NCBI GenBank assembly: GCA_038380795.1
Contig: CM076261.1
Coordinates: 93,828,418 to 93,892,417 of the forward strand
DNA: 64,000 bases
Source: Pyrocephalus nanus
Lineage: Eukaryota; Chordata; Aves; Passeriformes; Tyrannidae
Direction: 5' to 3'
Within the stretch, counting starts at the first letter, position 1. Every line of letters starts with the position of its first letter. The notes under the pieces are model-generated. The model was not told where the DNA came from. It ran no database searches and saw only the letters and a list, made by a program, of their open reading frames with translations. The position numbers and the translations under genes are program-made. Positions 48,154 to 60,775 of this stretch are shown piece after piece.

Positions 48154-49790
48154 TGCTGTGGAATTATTAAAACTGCAATTCAAAAACAGCTCTTGTGACT
48201 ACAACTGTTGTTGGAAATTGGCCAAGTTTTGGAGTCCTCCAGGATGGGCCAAAACTGCAGGAGGGGGATCCTTGGTGGGTAACTTCTATGCCCTTTACCT
48301 CCATTCCCAAGCCTTTATTTCACTAAGAACTTGAGATAATGTTACTACTCAGCTCTTTATTGGATTGTCCATGAGCACTGCTGGAAATGTTTTGCTATTT
48401 GGGCAACATTTGATGTTTAAACTGTTTCCAGTCTTTCCTAGGGGAAGGACTGGGGTCCAGACGCCAACATCTGCTTTGTTGTATCTGGTCTATATTTTCT
48501 TGTTACCCTCTCTTCTCATCCCCAGCCTGCATTGCAACAACATCCTACTAGACTAAACACACAAAACTTCTTTCCTCGGCTCTTCTGCTGAAATCAGGAA
48601 CTTGTTATTGAAACAGAGTGTGTTTTTAGAATAAAAAGAGAGGAACAACAACAAACCCCTCAACTTCAAATTTGTAAAGGTCAGGTAACAAAAAATACTT
48701 CCTTCAGGCATGTGTTCCTCTGGCTGACTTACTGTCACTGGTACCTTCCCAAACATTAAAATAAAATTTAAAAAAAAATTTAACTTGAATTTTGCTGGCT
48801 CTGAGTCCCTATAGCCCAGTTTGGCAAAGTAGCTCTGCTCAGTAAAGAGCCCTGCAGCACCATTTCACAGAATATCTTTCCTAGATCCAGGTTTTGCTCT
48901 AAATCTTTTAGAACTGCACACAGCAATGACATGCTTCAGCCCAGATTTTAGCAGCCCACAATCTTGATGCTATGCTTTAATTGAACTGAAATTACATTTA
49001 GTCAGAGCTTGAAATTTCTGATTTGCTCAGATGCCTTTGTTTTCACACACGAAGCTCTTGCTCTGTGCTTTTTTCCCCTCACCCTTTCCCTCTTGAATTA
49101 TTTAACATTTAGAAAGCTGAGCTTTGCCACTTTTATTTCCATCCCCAGTTTTATTGCTATCTAAGTGATTTACAAATCAAGCCTTGCATCTAATGGCACT
49201 GTGCATTTCCATTTCCAGTGCTCTTCTTTACTGTCGGCTCTTGTTGGATGGGGCAAACCTCAGCCACAAATAACTGAAATTAATGTCAAATTGCATCATG
49301 TGCAGCTTGAATTTCAATTATGAGATCTGAGTAAAAATGCACGTTTTCAGCAAACAGCAGCAGCGCTGTGAATCCCCTGGCCCACAACACACATTGCTAG
49401 AAAGCATCACACGCAAGACAAAGATGCAGAATCTCAAAATCTTAAAGCAAATCTGCTTGGCATTTATTTAAGGCCAATAAGCTGTGAGAATGAGCATCAT
49501 TCAGGCCTTCAGATTCTCCATCCCCTGCCCTATGATATGTCTGTGCCTGTTTAGAGCCTGGAACTCAACCGTTTTCTTCCTGAATAATGGGAAGTGAGAG
49601 GGGATTAATCTCGCCTCCAAAGCTCTAGTGCATCCTAAATAAGTGGTAGTTTGCATGCAAGGCATGTGTTCAGCCCATCTTTAATTCTGGATTCAGGGAT
49701 TTGGGGGTGCTGGTTGAAAGCAGGGGAGCATGAGCCCGTGTGTGCCCAGGTGGGAAAGAAAGCCAAGGGCACTTGGGCTGTACCAGCAAT
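48154..49790. other. unique DNA, no recognised gene
   Basis: About 49130-49500 is repeat-free with a mix of TAAT-type and GC-containing motifs and could be conserved non-coding DNA. An A-rich run lies at about 48755-48780. No gene recognised. Confidence 0.45.
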
Positions 49791-50360
49791 AGTGTGGCCT
49801 AATTCCCCTCTGGATTAGGGAGGTGATTTTCCCTCTGTGCTCAGCACTGGTGAGGCCACACTTTGAGTTATTTGTTCTTTTTTGGGTCCCTTACAATCAG
49901 AAAGAGATTGAGGTGCTGAAGGATGTCCAGGGAAGGGCAACAGAGCTGGGAAAGGGTCTGGAGCACAAGTCTGATGAGGAGCAGCTGAGGGAGTTGGGGG
50001 TGTTTAGCCTGGAGAAAATGAGGCTCAGGGAAGACCTCATTTCTCACAACAACTCCCTGATAGGAGGATTTAGTGGGGTGGGGGTTGGTCTTTCCTGCCA
50101 TGTCTCAAGTGAAAGAACAAGGGGTTGTGGTCTTTAGTTGCATTGCAGAGGTTCAGATTAGACATTAGGAAAAAAAGAAAATCACTGAAAGAATGGTCAG
50201 GCATTGGAATAAGTTTCCCAGGAAGGTGTTGGAGTCACCATCTGTGGAAGTTTTCAAGATGAGGCACTAGGGGATATGGTTTAGGGGTGATTGTGGTGGT
50301 GCTACATTGACAGTTATACTTAATGATCTGGATGGTCTCTTGATGGTTCTGGGATTCACT
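49791..50360 (+). mobile_element. CR1: CR1 LINE, about 570 bp, with ORF2 C-terminal remnant
   Basis: 'agtgtggcctaattcccctc' (matching the CR1 'tgtggccagcaggacc' start of the 27.6-kb copy), 'cagcactggtgaggccacac', 'ctggagcacaagtctgatga', 'cattggaataagtttcccag' and 'ctggatggtctcttgatg'. Codons 49823-50137 stay open and read '[20 protein letters not shown]' then 'LEKMRLREDLISHNNSL'. The tail is eroded. Moderately old. Confidence 0.95.
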
Positions 50361-50810
50361 GAAAGGCCGAGTGTATGTGAAGACTCAATGAGAAGATGCT
50401 TTTCTCCCATTGTTATTTGTGGTCCATCTGGTGATACAAAGAAGCTAAACTTTGTTTAGTTTGTAATAGCTGGAGGCAAGAATTAGGTGTCTTGAGGACA
50501 GACAGGCTTTATCTTCATGCAGATGTCTAAATGGGTCAAAGGAATCACATTCTCACATGCCTTTTCCTCTCCATTGTCTTCAAAGGACATTGAGGCACAA
50601 GGTTATATTTAGAGTCTACAAAGTGCAGTGCCCTGTCACTGCTGAAATGGATGTGGCTTCAAACGCTTCAGCCAAGTGAATGACCTACATATCCCCTCCA
50701 AACAGAGGTATTGCAATGCAGCCACACATTTTGCCTCTTCAACTTCCTCAAGAAAATGAGTTGCTTCCATCAGAAAGTGATTGCAACTTTTGGACGCTCT
50801 ACCCAGGAGG

Positions 50811-50827
50811 AAAAAAAAAAAAAAAAA
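50811..50827. repeat. poly(A) run, 17 nt
   Basis: A17 after 'acccaggagg'. Simple repeat. Confidence 0.9.
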
Positions 50828-52517
50828 TCATTATATTGCACCCCTGTTGCTCTGTGAGCACTGCTCTCAAAGAAACTAAAAATTACTTGCTATTAGCATA
50901 GAAAAAATGAATTTTTCTGAATGCTACATGCCAAAGTGAAGCTAAAAAAGGTGCCCAACTGCTACTTGAAAGAGCCAGATAAATCCCACTTTATAAATCC
51001 ATTTGTGCAAAAACCAGCTAGAACCTGATGTCCTCTTTAGAATGACAGCAACTTGGAGCACTGGAAAACTGCTTTCTTATAAGCTGGTGCACGTCTTGCT
51101 GTCACAATCAGCTCTAAGCAGGCACTGAAGAGCGACCCAGCACATTATTTCATCAGGTGAACTTTAAAAGTGTTATTACTTTAAAACACAGAGAGCTTGT
51201 AAAGACATTTTTAATGGGGACAGGGATGTGGGTTTATGCTAAGACTCGCAGTGATTAAATCTCTTTATCTGCATAAGAGAAAGAGCAAAGACAGATTTCT
51301 ATAATTATTCCTCTGAAAATGTGTTTTAGGCACAGGAAAGAGATAGCAAGTTATCTTTCCCTGTGTGTGCTGGCTCCCAGCTCAGGGTGTTGGTTTTGGA
51401 CAGACACCCAGGTCTGAGCTGAGGCCACGGAGCCCATTTGTTTGCCCCAGCCAAAGCTTACACAACTTAATTGTTTCTTGGGGCTTAAGGACAGGAAAGG
51501 ATGAGCCAAGCCCAGTTTCCCTGTAGGCACCACATCACACAGAGTCTGCCTTTCACATGTGCACATTTTGAGTTCCTAAATATTAATTATCTGCACCCCC
51601 ACCCCCTTTCAGGGCACTGAAATTGTTTTGGATGAACTTGGGTGAGCTGCAGCTGCTGCTGTCAGGGCTCTGCTCAGGAAACAGATTCTTTTTCATTGAT
51701 TGTATCTGCCTAAAAGTGAGGTGCTCAATCCAAGCTGATGATCTGGACTCCCTCTGTACCTGCTGGACTGGCAGATTCAGCCCCAGAAGGTGCTTCACCC
51801 CATTCTGAGGCAGAGCTGTGCTGTCTCTTATAAACATACAGGAAGTTTAGACATCTGGCTCAGATTAAGTATTCAGCTTTTAAAGTTGGGTGAAAGCAAA
51901 TTTAGCCCCCTTATGAGACTGCAAAATTGCTGACAGCCAAGATTAGGCATGTTAAACTTAAAACATGCAATTTAAGCAAAGAAGGTCTTATTCTGGAAGT
52001 GCTCCTGCAGAAAAAAAGTACAAGATATAGTCCTTGTAGGGGAAGACGGAGAGGGCAAAGTAATACCTAAGAGCTCTTTTCCACAGGCAAATAAAACCCA
52101 ATGACAAAGGCAAAACAAGACATTTATATTTCTGCCAGGTTTATCGTGGGGCAAGAGCTTTTGAAAGTCAACAGAAAGGTCAATCAGCAGGTGGAAATTT
52201 TATTAAAAATATTTAGACTGGCTTTTATTGCCAAATGTAAAAGAAAACCAATTAGATAATCTTACTAAAAGTAGGCAGAGGAATGGCATTAACACTCCCA
52301 GAATGAGATGATCATCACTAAGGATGCGTATTGTGCATTTACTTGCCTTTGGTGATGGGGGGAGAATCAATTATGTTTCACCTTTTAACTGCCTTTTAAA
52401 GCCTTGCAAAATGGATTCATACAGCATCAGAGATACAGCAATAAAATAAGGGGACAGTAAAGCAAAAAGTGGATAATAGAGAAGGGATGATTAAAGCACC
52501 TATAAATGTGGGTTGGG

Positions 52518-52536
52518 AAAAAAAAAAAAAAAAAAA
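52518..52536. repeat. poly(A) run, 19 nt
   Basis: A19 after 'gggttggg', followed by 'caaacagg'. Simple repeat. Confidence 0.9.
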
Positions 52537-52760
52537 CAAACAGGCCACCTTTCTACTTGGGAAGATGGTTTAAATCAGTACTGCTCCATTGCAGTCATGA
52601 GTGCAGAACAAAATCATTATGGTGATGCCTTGTGTCCATGGACAAACCTTGACTCCTGCAGCATAGTCCCCCTGTGGAAGATTTGGCCTTTGGTCTTGCT
52701 GAGTTTGATTCTCCAACAAAAAACAATGACTCTTGACAAAGGGAGTGTGTGTCAGGCAGT

Positions 52761-53006
52761 GACAGAATGATAGGATAGGTTGGCAGGGACCCTAAAGATC
52801 ATCCAGTTCCAACCCCTGCCATGGGCAGGGACATCTTCCACTAGCCCAGGGTGCTCAAAGCCCTGTCCAACCTGGCCTTGGACACTTCCAGGGATGGGGT
52901 AGCCACAGATTCTCTGGGTAACCTGTGCCAGGGCCTCCCCACCTTCACAGGGAAGAATTTCTTCCTAATATCCAATCTAAACCTTCTCTCTTTCAGATTA
53001 AAGCCA
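52761..53006 (-). mobile_element. CR1: CR1 LINE 3' end, about 245 bp
   Basis: The + strand 'gataggttggcagggaccct', 'gccatgggcagggacatctt', 'ccaacctggccttggacact', 'gaagaatttcttcctaatat' and 'ctctctttcagattaaagcc'. On - it reads 'ERRFRLDIRKKFFPVKVGRP' then 'WHRLPRESVATPSLEVSKAR', the ORF2 C-terminus. Confidence 0.95.
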
Positions 53007-54588
53007 TGATAGACATGCAAGAACTGTGTATCTTGGGTTATTCTCTGGGTATCCATATTGTTTCCAATATCTTGTGAAGCTGTAGAGATAGAGGCGGCCA
53101 AAATAAGTGGGATTAAGGACCAAGTGGGTTCCTCTCATCCAACTGTGAGGCTGCTGTGACTCTGCAGGTCCAGCAGCAGCAAAGCTGAACATGTACCCCC
53201 TAAAATTACACACACACACAGAGAAACTCACACACAATACACACATGACCACCCACAAAGATGAACACAGACACAGAGCAGTAGCTTTGCCAGCACCCCA
53301 TGAACACACACAGCACTCACATAAACATTAACAGCACAGACAACCACTTTGCTTTCCTCCTCTGCAGCCAAGTGGGATTGAAGTTGCTACAGAAATGCAC
53401 ACAGTGGAGATTTTTCCAGCAGCTGGACTGAGACAGTTCATGCAGCAGCTGGCCCCGAGGTCCCAGTCCTTGCCTCAGGCTTGTACCAGGACTCTCAAAG
53501 CCCTGGTGGCCCCAGTGTAGCAGCTGGCACCAGACCTCCCATCCTGCTCACTGCCAGCCTGGCTTGCAGCAAATCACATTTATTTGCTGGCTCAGAATAG
53601 TGAGTTCACCAGCATAGGGGAGAGCAACAGAGCTTAGGAATAAGACAGAATGGATTATGGGGAAGCAAAGGGCTCAGCCAAACAAGCGGAGTCACCAGCA
53701 ACCTGCTTGCCCATAACTCTTTTCCCTCAATTTTCCCACTCTTTGTTTCTTCCTGGTCCATCTTAATCCCTCTCTTCTGCTGCTATTGGTCCTGCTAAAC
53801 ATCCCATCCACAATCTTACACATTCCTGCAATCTTCTTAAAACCTCCTGCAATAACTTTTACGCAATCTCAAAATTCTTTCTCCTTCTGTATCCCATAGT
53901 AATTCCTAATCCTCTCCATGCAAAAACCCCTCCAGTTTTCAGGGCATTTCTGAGAAGGTGTTTTTATAGCTGATTCACCCATCTGGAGTGGATTCACTGA
54001 CTGGGTTACAAGGACTTGTCCTCAGCCTCCCTGGGTCTCTGTGTGTGTGAAAAAAATGAGCCCTTAATCACATAACCCACCAAAGACAACATGACTTTTC
54101 TTTCAGATATTTTTCCATGCTTTATTTCTTCTTTTCACTTGCCCTTTGTGTTGTCCTCCACTCCCTGCCTTGTCTGCCAAATAATAACCAAATATCAGCA
54201 GTTTCTGCAGCAGGAAGAAAGTTTCCATACTGGTTTGCCCATCCAGGGGACCTTCCCCCTGTGCCATGGGTCACTGTGACACCCAGCTGTGTCCCTTCAG
54301 CCCATGCCATTAACCCACATACACCACAAGTTATAGTGGGTCAGCTCACATTTCTCACAAAAAATATCAGAAATGAGTCTTCAGTGGATCACAGACTCAC
54401 TCAAAATGTAGTATTTGGGATGGAAATATTTTTTGCTGAAGTGTTCCTGTGGACCTGCAGGAAGGTTGGACAAGTTGTCCTGTTTTGCATCTGGAATGAG
54501 TGCACCTTAGGGGTCCCAAATTGAATGATTATTGAAGTGTAAAACCATACACATAAGCACCAATCCATACACTCAGCTTCATTAAACT
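53007..54588. other. unique DNA with a CA-rich run
   Basis: The CA-rich run is at 53207-53345. About 53350-53560 is G+C-richer but lacks CpG. The following 500 bp were considered as an LTR and rejected. No gene recognised. Confidence 0.5.
53207..53345. repeat. (CA)n-rich degenerate repeat
   Basis: Starts as perfect (AC)n and continues as 'cacacac' and 'acacaga' units broken by unique bases over about 140 bp. Confidence 0.75.
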
Positions 54589-54730
54589 CCTAGAAGTGTT
54601 CAAGGTCAGGTTGGATGGGGCTTGGAGCAACCTGGGATAGTGGAAGATGTTCCTGCTCGTGGAAGGGAGGCTGGAATAGATGATCTTTAAGGTCCCTTCC
54701 AACCCAATCCATTCTGTGATTCTGTGATTC
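54589..54730 (+). mobile_element. CR1: CR1 LINE 3' end
   Basis: 'ctagaagtgttcaaggtcag', 'gttggatggggcttggagca', 'ggtcccttccaacccaatcc' and the tail 'attctgtgattctgtgattc'. 5'-truncated with an intact 3' terminus. Confidence 0.95.
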
Positions 54731-57700
54731 CTTTAGAACTACTCCACATAACTGTCCACCTTTCACCACAGAAATATTTATCAAGATATTTTTGTGACAT
54801 GATTTTGGGCCACTTTTTTTTTTTTTTCTTTCTCCCCAGGTTTACAGCATTTTGTTTATTCTTTCCCTCCCTTTTAATTCTCTATAGGGCTCATATTTGC
54901 ATGTTTATCTTAACCCACAGTGATTTTTGCCCTCTGCAGTGGAAATAAACCATCTTATACATCTCAGATGTTTGGTCACTGTATTGGAAGCTGGATGCTT
55001 TGTGAGATGCAGATCAAAATCTAGTTTAAGGGCTTTGGAGCTTCATGACTCAGAGACAGCAAGAAATACATATTATGTTGAAATATGTCCACAATATTTA
55101 AAAACACAGAGTGATTTTTGTTGCACACTCTCAACACCAAAGACCATTTTGCTGTGGCTTGGGAACCAAGGGAAATATGGCTATGGAAGTGTTTCCCACA
55201 ACAGTAAGATTTATCTAAAGACACTTCCTAATGAAATTGGAGAGTTGGAGGGAAGTTTGTGAAATGCCACGGGATGGTTTGTATGGATCAGTGAGATTAC
55301 CTTGGCTCCTAAACTCTGTCCTTATCAACTGCTGCATATCAGCAAGGCAGCTTCACCAGGCAAGACCCCAATTGCACTTCCAGCTTTTCCTAAAGAACAA
55401 GAAGGGGAAGGAAAATGTCAAACTCTACTTTGTTGTGATTTGGAGCCTGGTCTGGCCTCCAGACCAGGATAATCTGTTCCAGTCTATTAAAGGAAAGGGA
55501 AAATCCATTCCATCTCTACTATTACATTCCAACCCCTTTAAAAGAAATAGAAACTGGTTAAACAGAGAAGTTTTTATCTCTGTCTGAAGTTGAGTTCTTA
55601 GACCAGCTGGTTATTTGGGCCAGAAGCAAATTAAAATGTGTTTCTGTTTCCCACTCCTTTTTACCTTCTTCCCAGTGTTTGTAGCTGTTTACAAGTTCTT
55701 TAACTATAATATCATGTAGTTAATGGCAGGAAAAACTATGGGGCACAGAACCAGTGGTGCTTTAAATCATAAAAGCTCTGTTAAAACAAATTACTATCTT
55801 TTATGCTTCAGGATACACCTTGTGCCTTGATGAAAAATCAAAAGCAAAGCTTTTAAACCAAATGACAAAAAAAGGTTTGAAGAGAGTGCAACCTTACTCC
55901 TTTCTAATTACCTTTTATTTGCTTTATAGGGGACATGAAGGATACAGGTCACCTCTGCAATCTGAAAGAGTATTATCCTGTCAGATTCCCTTTCAGACCC
56001 TTTCATTGCTGTAGAGTTACAGCATTTAGCCAGAAAAGTCCTGTAAAATTGCTGCAAGCTCTAAGATTCCTCCACATGGAAAGAGGGTTTGTCCAGTCCT
56101 TTGCATCCCATCCTTCATTCCTTCTCATCCTGTCCAGCTCTCACCAACATTTCCCATGTGTTTCTCCTGAATGCTCACCCTTAAAAGCAATAAATCTAAT
56201 TGCCTTCAATGTTTAGGGACTTCAATGCTGCTGTTGAACTTTGCCTCTTATTCCTACAGGAACTTAGCTCAGAAACATCGGTCTTTTCTTTCCTCATGCC
56301 ATCACAAGCTGCATTCTTTACAAAACAGGATTCTCAGGGGCAATTAAAATACAAATGCTGAATATTTCCATACATCCACTTTTATTTTCCTGGAGACAGT
56401 AAAACACAGCTACAGCCCAAAGGCTGAAAAGAATTCATTACTGTGCATGTTGTTATCCTCTAATGTCACCATAAATTAGTTGGAAGACTCTCCTCCCAAA
56501 AATAAAGATCAGAAAGATCCTTTGAGGTTAAAGTTTTGTTCTAGCAAAAAGATGTCCTCAAAGCAGCCTCATTTCAGAGACTCTGCAGGCTTGGAAATGT
56601 TCATACCTTGAAGGTTCCCATTTTGAGTCATGCACATTTCTCCAAGCAGTGGTGGGAATAAGCAAATCAGTAAGAGTGAAAATGTCCTTTCTCACCTTCT
56701 TTCTAAGCCTGTTTTGTATTAATCAGAATTTGGAGAGCTCACCTCCTTTCCTTAATGTCAAATACTCATCTATTATAATACTTTATAATAGTTCAATAAT
56801 TACAATAATAAAATATTATGAAATACATTCCTATTACGCATTTACTTAGAACTGATGTCCTTTTCTGTATCAGATCCCTGGAATTGTCTCATTCACTCAA
56901 TGTTACTTAAAATTTCTATTCTGTCAGGACACACACATCCACCCAGGAGAGGAAATTTCATAACAGAAAATCCTTTTTCATTAGGACGAATAATCTCAGA
57001 AGACAGAGGTTGGAAAAAGACAGGAGAGGCATTTCCAGGAGTCAGGGACCATGGGAGACTCCCAGATAACCTGGTGCTGTTTGAAGTAGGCTGAGGTGTC
57101 CCACCTGAGCTCCAGCCACTGCTCCAGGAAGGAATGGCTCTCTTGAGGATCCATTGTCATGTCCAGTAGCCCCATGGAGACACCATGGACAGCCTGATGT
57201 CTGGAATACAACAGACACCTACAGTTAGGAAGAAGAACCATGGAGGCATACAATTCCATTTCAGACATCTCAGTGTAGGTGTATAAATGAAGTTACTTCC
57301 AGCTGTGAGAGGTGTCCTCCCTCCCATCACAGCAGATGGACATCCAGTCAGTGAAGTCAATACATCTTAAAGACTAATTCAACTGACAAACCACTGGGTA
57401 TTATTTATTTAAGGGTAAGTGCAATTTTCTTTAGTCCTTTTTGACTATTCCCACTACTTTTTTTGTTTCTTTGGGCTTTTTGGTTTCTCCCAAATCATTA
57501 CTCCACCCATTTAAGGCTATGTCTCAGATACCACTTTGGAGAAGGACAAATTTAAAAACAAGGATGTGAGTTGTCAATTTGGGTAATTAGAACATCCCCA
57601 AAAAAATATACTGAGTAATTTTTTAGGTGTTTAAACGATGCTCGTGGTGGTGAAAAACATCCCTTTGCCAAATTAGCAATTTATCAGCTGGGTGTGAGAG

Positions 57701-58734
57701 GGACATATTGAGGATTTTCAAAGGGCTGGTGATTTGCTGTGCTTCTGATTATTTTTTATATATTTTTAATATGTAATGTAAAGCAATTTAGATAGATCTG
57801 ATTTTCAGAAAGAGTGTGAAATTCATCCGTGTCTTCAATTTTGATACTAGCACTATTATCATGCTGTGGCCTTTGATGGGACCAGCATATCAAAAAGGCA
57901 CTGAAAGAGTTTCTCACGTTTCCCATCGACTGAGGAAGTTTGGCATTCACTGATGCTGAGGAGTGTTTCTGTTCTGAATTAAGATCTTTTGCCTAGAATT
58001 TCAGATATTATCTCCAGCTGAAGATAATCCTTTATCCAAGAAAATGCCTTCAGGATTACAGCTTCAGATCAGGAACTAATAATGAGAATAATGTACTGAA
58101 AAAATAAAGATGAATTCCCTGCAGCTCTACCCTGCACACAGACAAGTAACTTCTTCTAGGCTTTTACATTCAGGAATCATTGAGGTTTGTTTAGTTACAG
58201 AGGGTTATGTTACATTTTTTGCTGTTATTGCTATTGGTGGTGAGTTTTTTCACCTCTAAAGTTGGGAGAAATATAATGTATTGTGATCAGCTTCTAGAGT
58301 AGCTGAAACACTCATTTCTTCTGAAATACTGATAGGGGAGGTGGTGTGTACAAATAGCTCCCCAGTGCTCTAGAAGAAAGAATTGTTAGTGTTCCATGAC
58401 ATCAGACATCTTCCTTACCTATGTACAAAAAACAAGAGGGAGAACACTTTTAAATCTAAGGGTATAAAATCAGGCAGATTCTGTCATGGTTATTATGCTC
58501 TTCATTGCATTTGTGCTTAAATTCAGTGATTTTATTATCATGAGATTCATCCCAGTTAATGTTTTGAAGATGCCTTGTGGTTACTAAAGTAGTTCAAGGA
58601 AAAGGAATCTATCAATATTTTCTGATAATTGGATTCCCAAAACAATTAATTCATATTGCCCTCAATCTTGTCTTCTAAAAGGGAAGTGTCAGCCAATTAT
58701 TTTTGTGCTCTTTATTTTTGCAGCTGAAATAAAA

Positions 58735-58912
58735 TCTTCTTTTTCTTTTTTCTTCTTCTTCTTCTCCTTCTTCTTCTTCTTTTTCTTCTTCTCTTTTTCT
58801 CCTTCTTCTCTTCTCCTTCTCCTTCTCCTTCTCCTCCTTCTCCTCCTTCTCCTCCTTCTCCTCCTTCTCCTTCTCCTTCTCTTCTTCTTCCTCCTCTTAT
58901 TCTTTCTCTTAT
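58735..58912. repeat. polypyrimidine microsatellite (CTT)n/(CTCCTT)n
   Basis: Positions 58735-58898 are 164 consecutive pyrimidines on +. First are 'cttcttctt' units, then (TTCTCC)n and (CTCCTTCTC)n, then CTT again. It is followed by 'attctttctcttata'. No coding meaning; leucine- or arginine/glycine-rich open frames over it are artefacts. Confidence 0.97.
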
Positions 58913-60229
58913 AATTATTGTTGTATTTATAATGTGAGGTCTCATTGCAGTCACTTTACTATATTTTTATAAATACTTTGATCCTCCAAAATCCACCTTC
59001 AAGCACCAGAAACTTTATTTTCAAGATGCCTGGCTATTGATGATCTTGCTATTGGTGCCCAAAGTTTGGATGTTTCCATGGCATTAGAAATAAAGTATCA
59101 GAAGCCTTTTCACCTATTTTTCCTACACCTTTCACCCGGGTACTGCATGTGAAGACATACAAATATCTTTGACAGAAACAGGAGATTCAATGTGATTCAT
59201 TTTCCTGGTGAGAAAAACATGGAGTTTCTATCTCTTTCTAGAATTCTCTGCTCTATAGATCATTTCAACTCAGCAGCTGCTGAACATCTGAATCCATTGA
59301 TGTCATATATGTAAAATAAATCAACAGAGTAAGTTGTTAATAAAGCAAAATTACTTGTAAATTTGGAATGGCTTTTCTTTCTGCTTAAACACAATTGCAC
59401 ATTTCTGAGCTACAAACCCAGATTTATATTCTTTTCCCAGAATAAAAGGAAAAAAACCACATTTCTGGGATGTGATATATCCAATGTCTAAAATAGATCA
59501 GATGTGCCACGTCTGTTCCTCTCCACTGGCTCCATAAAAGGAATGGAGCTGACTGTTCAGATGCAGACTTCTGCACTGCAGAATTTATTTCAACTAATTT
59601 TAGCAGTGTAATCCATTTTGAGATGTATTAGGGGTCTGTGGTACCATATCCCATCAAAGCTGAATGTGTGGGGTAAGGGAAAATCTTACATAAGAACATC
59701 ACAGAGGGGGAAAGACAAGTCCTTTTGCGTGCTCCCTTTTTTAGGCTTGAAGCAGAAGCAGCAAACTCCAGGCTAAAGAATAAATTGCTGTGACAACTTA
59801 ATTCTGTTAATCAATTAGACAATTCAAGAGAAAAAAAGGTGATTACTGAGAGCTGACAATGCGTTGCCTGCAGAGGAAGACATAAAAGCAAACAAACAAT
59901 CCCGCCTGCCAATTTAGCCTGAAGGGAACACTCACATTCTCTTCTGACCCCAAATCTAAGTAGCAGTTGATCTTTGAGCACAGCAGCAAGTCACATCAAC
60001 CAGCTGTTTTCAATTCCACACAGGATTTCACTGTCCAGCCTACTGTCTCCAGCCTGAAAGATGTGAGGATGTGCTTCCAGCAGTCATTCATCAATTTTTA
60101 TACTCTGCTGTGAGGACGCACAAAAGGCTGGAGGTGTGAATTCATTTATTTATTTTTTTTTTAATTTTTATTCCCTACCTACCCAAAACAGAGAGAACAA
60201 ACAAGCTTCTCTCAGCATCCACCCTGCCA

Positions 60230-60545
60230 GCCCCCTTAACCCTGCACATCGCCTTGAGGACGAGGGAGGGTTATAGAACATCCCATTTTCGCTGTTGTTT
60301 TCCACGTAGCAGAAGCCATCCCAGAAAGGGGAAATGCCGAGTGGTACCTCCCTGACAGCTGATCCTTGCCAAGGTGTCACTGCAAACCGTGCGGAGCTTT
60401 CCCGGCGTGGGAGGAGGACCAAGGACAGCTCCACATCGCTCTGCAAAAGCCTGACCTGAAGGGCGGGCTCCTCTGCCACTCGTCTGATGTGCGCTAATTG
60501 TACACCAAAAAGGATTAAATTAGCAGGGCAATCGTCTTCCATTTC
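60230..60545. promoter_or_regulatory. CpG-enriched block, possible regulatory element
   Basis: About a dozen CpGs in 300 bp ('tttcccggcgtgggagg', 'aagggcgggctcctc', 'ctgatgtgcgctaatt'), against a CpG-poor background. A 124-codon open stretch lies on - (60168-60542) but has no recognisable domain. Not large or G+C-rich enough to call a CpG island with confidence. Confidence 0.4.
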
Positions 60546-60589
60546 CTTTTGCTCCTTTTCTCCCTCTGTTTCCTAATTTGCTTGAATCA

Positions 60590-60775
60590 CGCACTCAAGA
60601 GGAATTTTTAGACTAGGAAGCTTGTTAGCTAAAATCTACTTCTCCATTCACTTGATTTCATCTGCCAAAAGCCTCAAGCGAAAGTGCAAGTAAGGACAGA
60701 TAAAAGGGTAGCAATTAGAGCATATCGTGATTAATTTTTTTTTTATTTAATCATTTATGTGATAACAACTATGTC
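60590..60775. promoter_or_regulatory. A/T-rich motif cluster next to CpG block, possible enhancer
   Basis: 'aggaagcttgttagctaaaa', 'gggtagcaattagagcat', 'cgtgattaatttttt' and 'atttaatcatttatgtgata' give several homeodomain-type TAAT/ATTA cores and a GATA-like site. Regulatory function is inference only. Confidence 0.25.

Larger units (their letters stand above)
50361..52760. other. unique DNA with poly(A) runs
   Basis: A17 (50811-50827) and A19 (52518-52536). No gene recognised. Confidence 0.5.

Noticed and set aside
53500..54080. Possible solo LTR
   Set aside because: Starts 'tgtagcagctgg', but I could not find a matching CA end with target-site duplication, a clear poly(A) signal, or a known LTR sequence.
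58705..58954. Leucine/phenylalanine-rich (+) and arginine/glycine-rich (-) open frames
   Set aside because: Pure translation of the polypyrimidine microsatellite.
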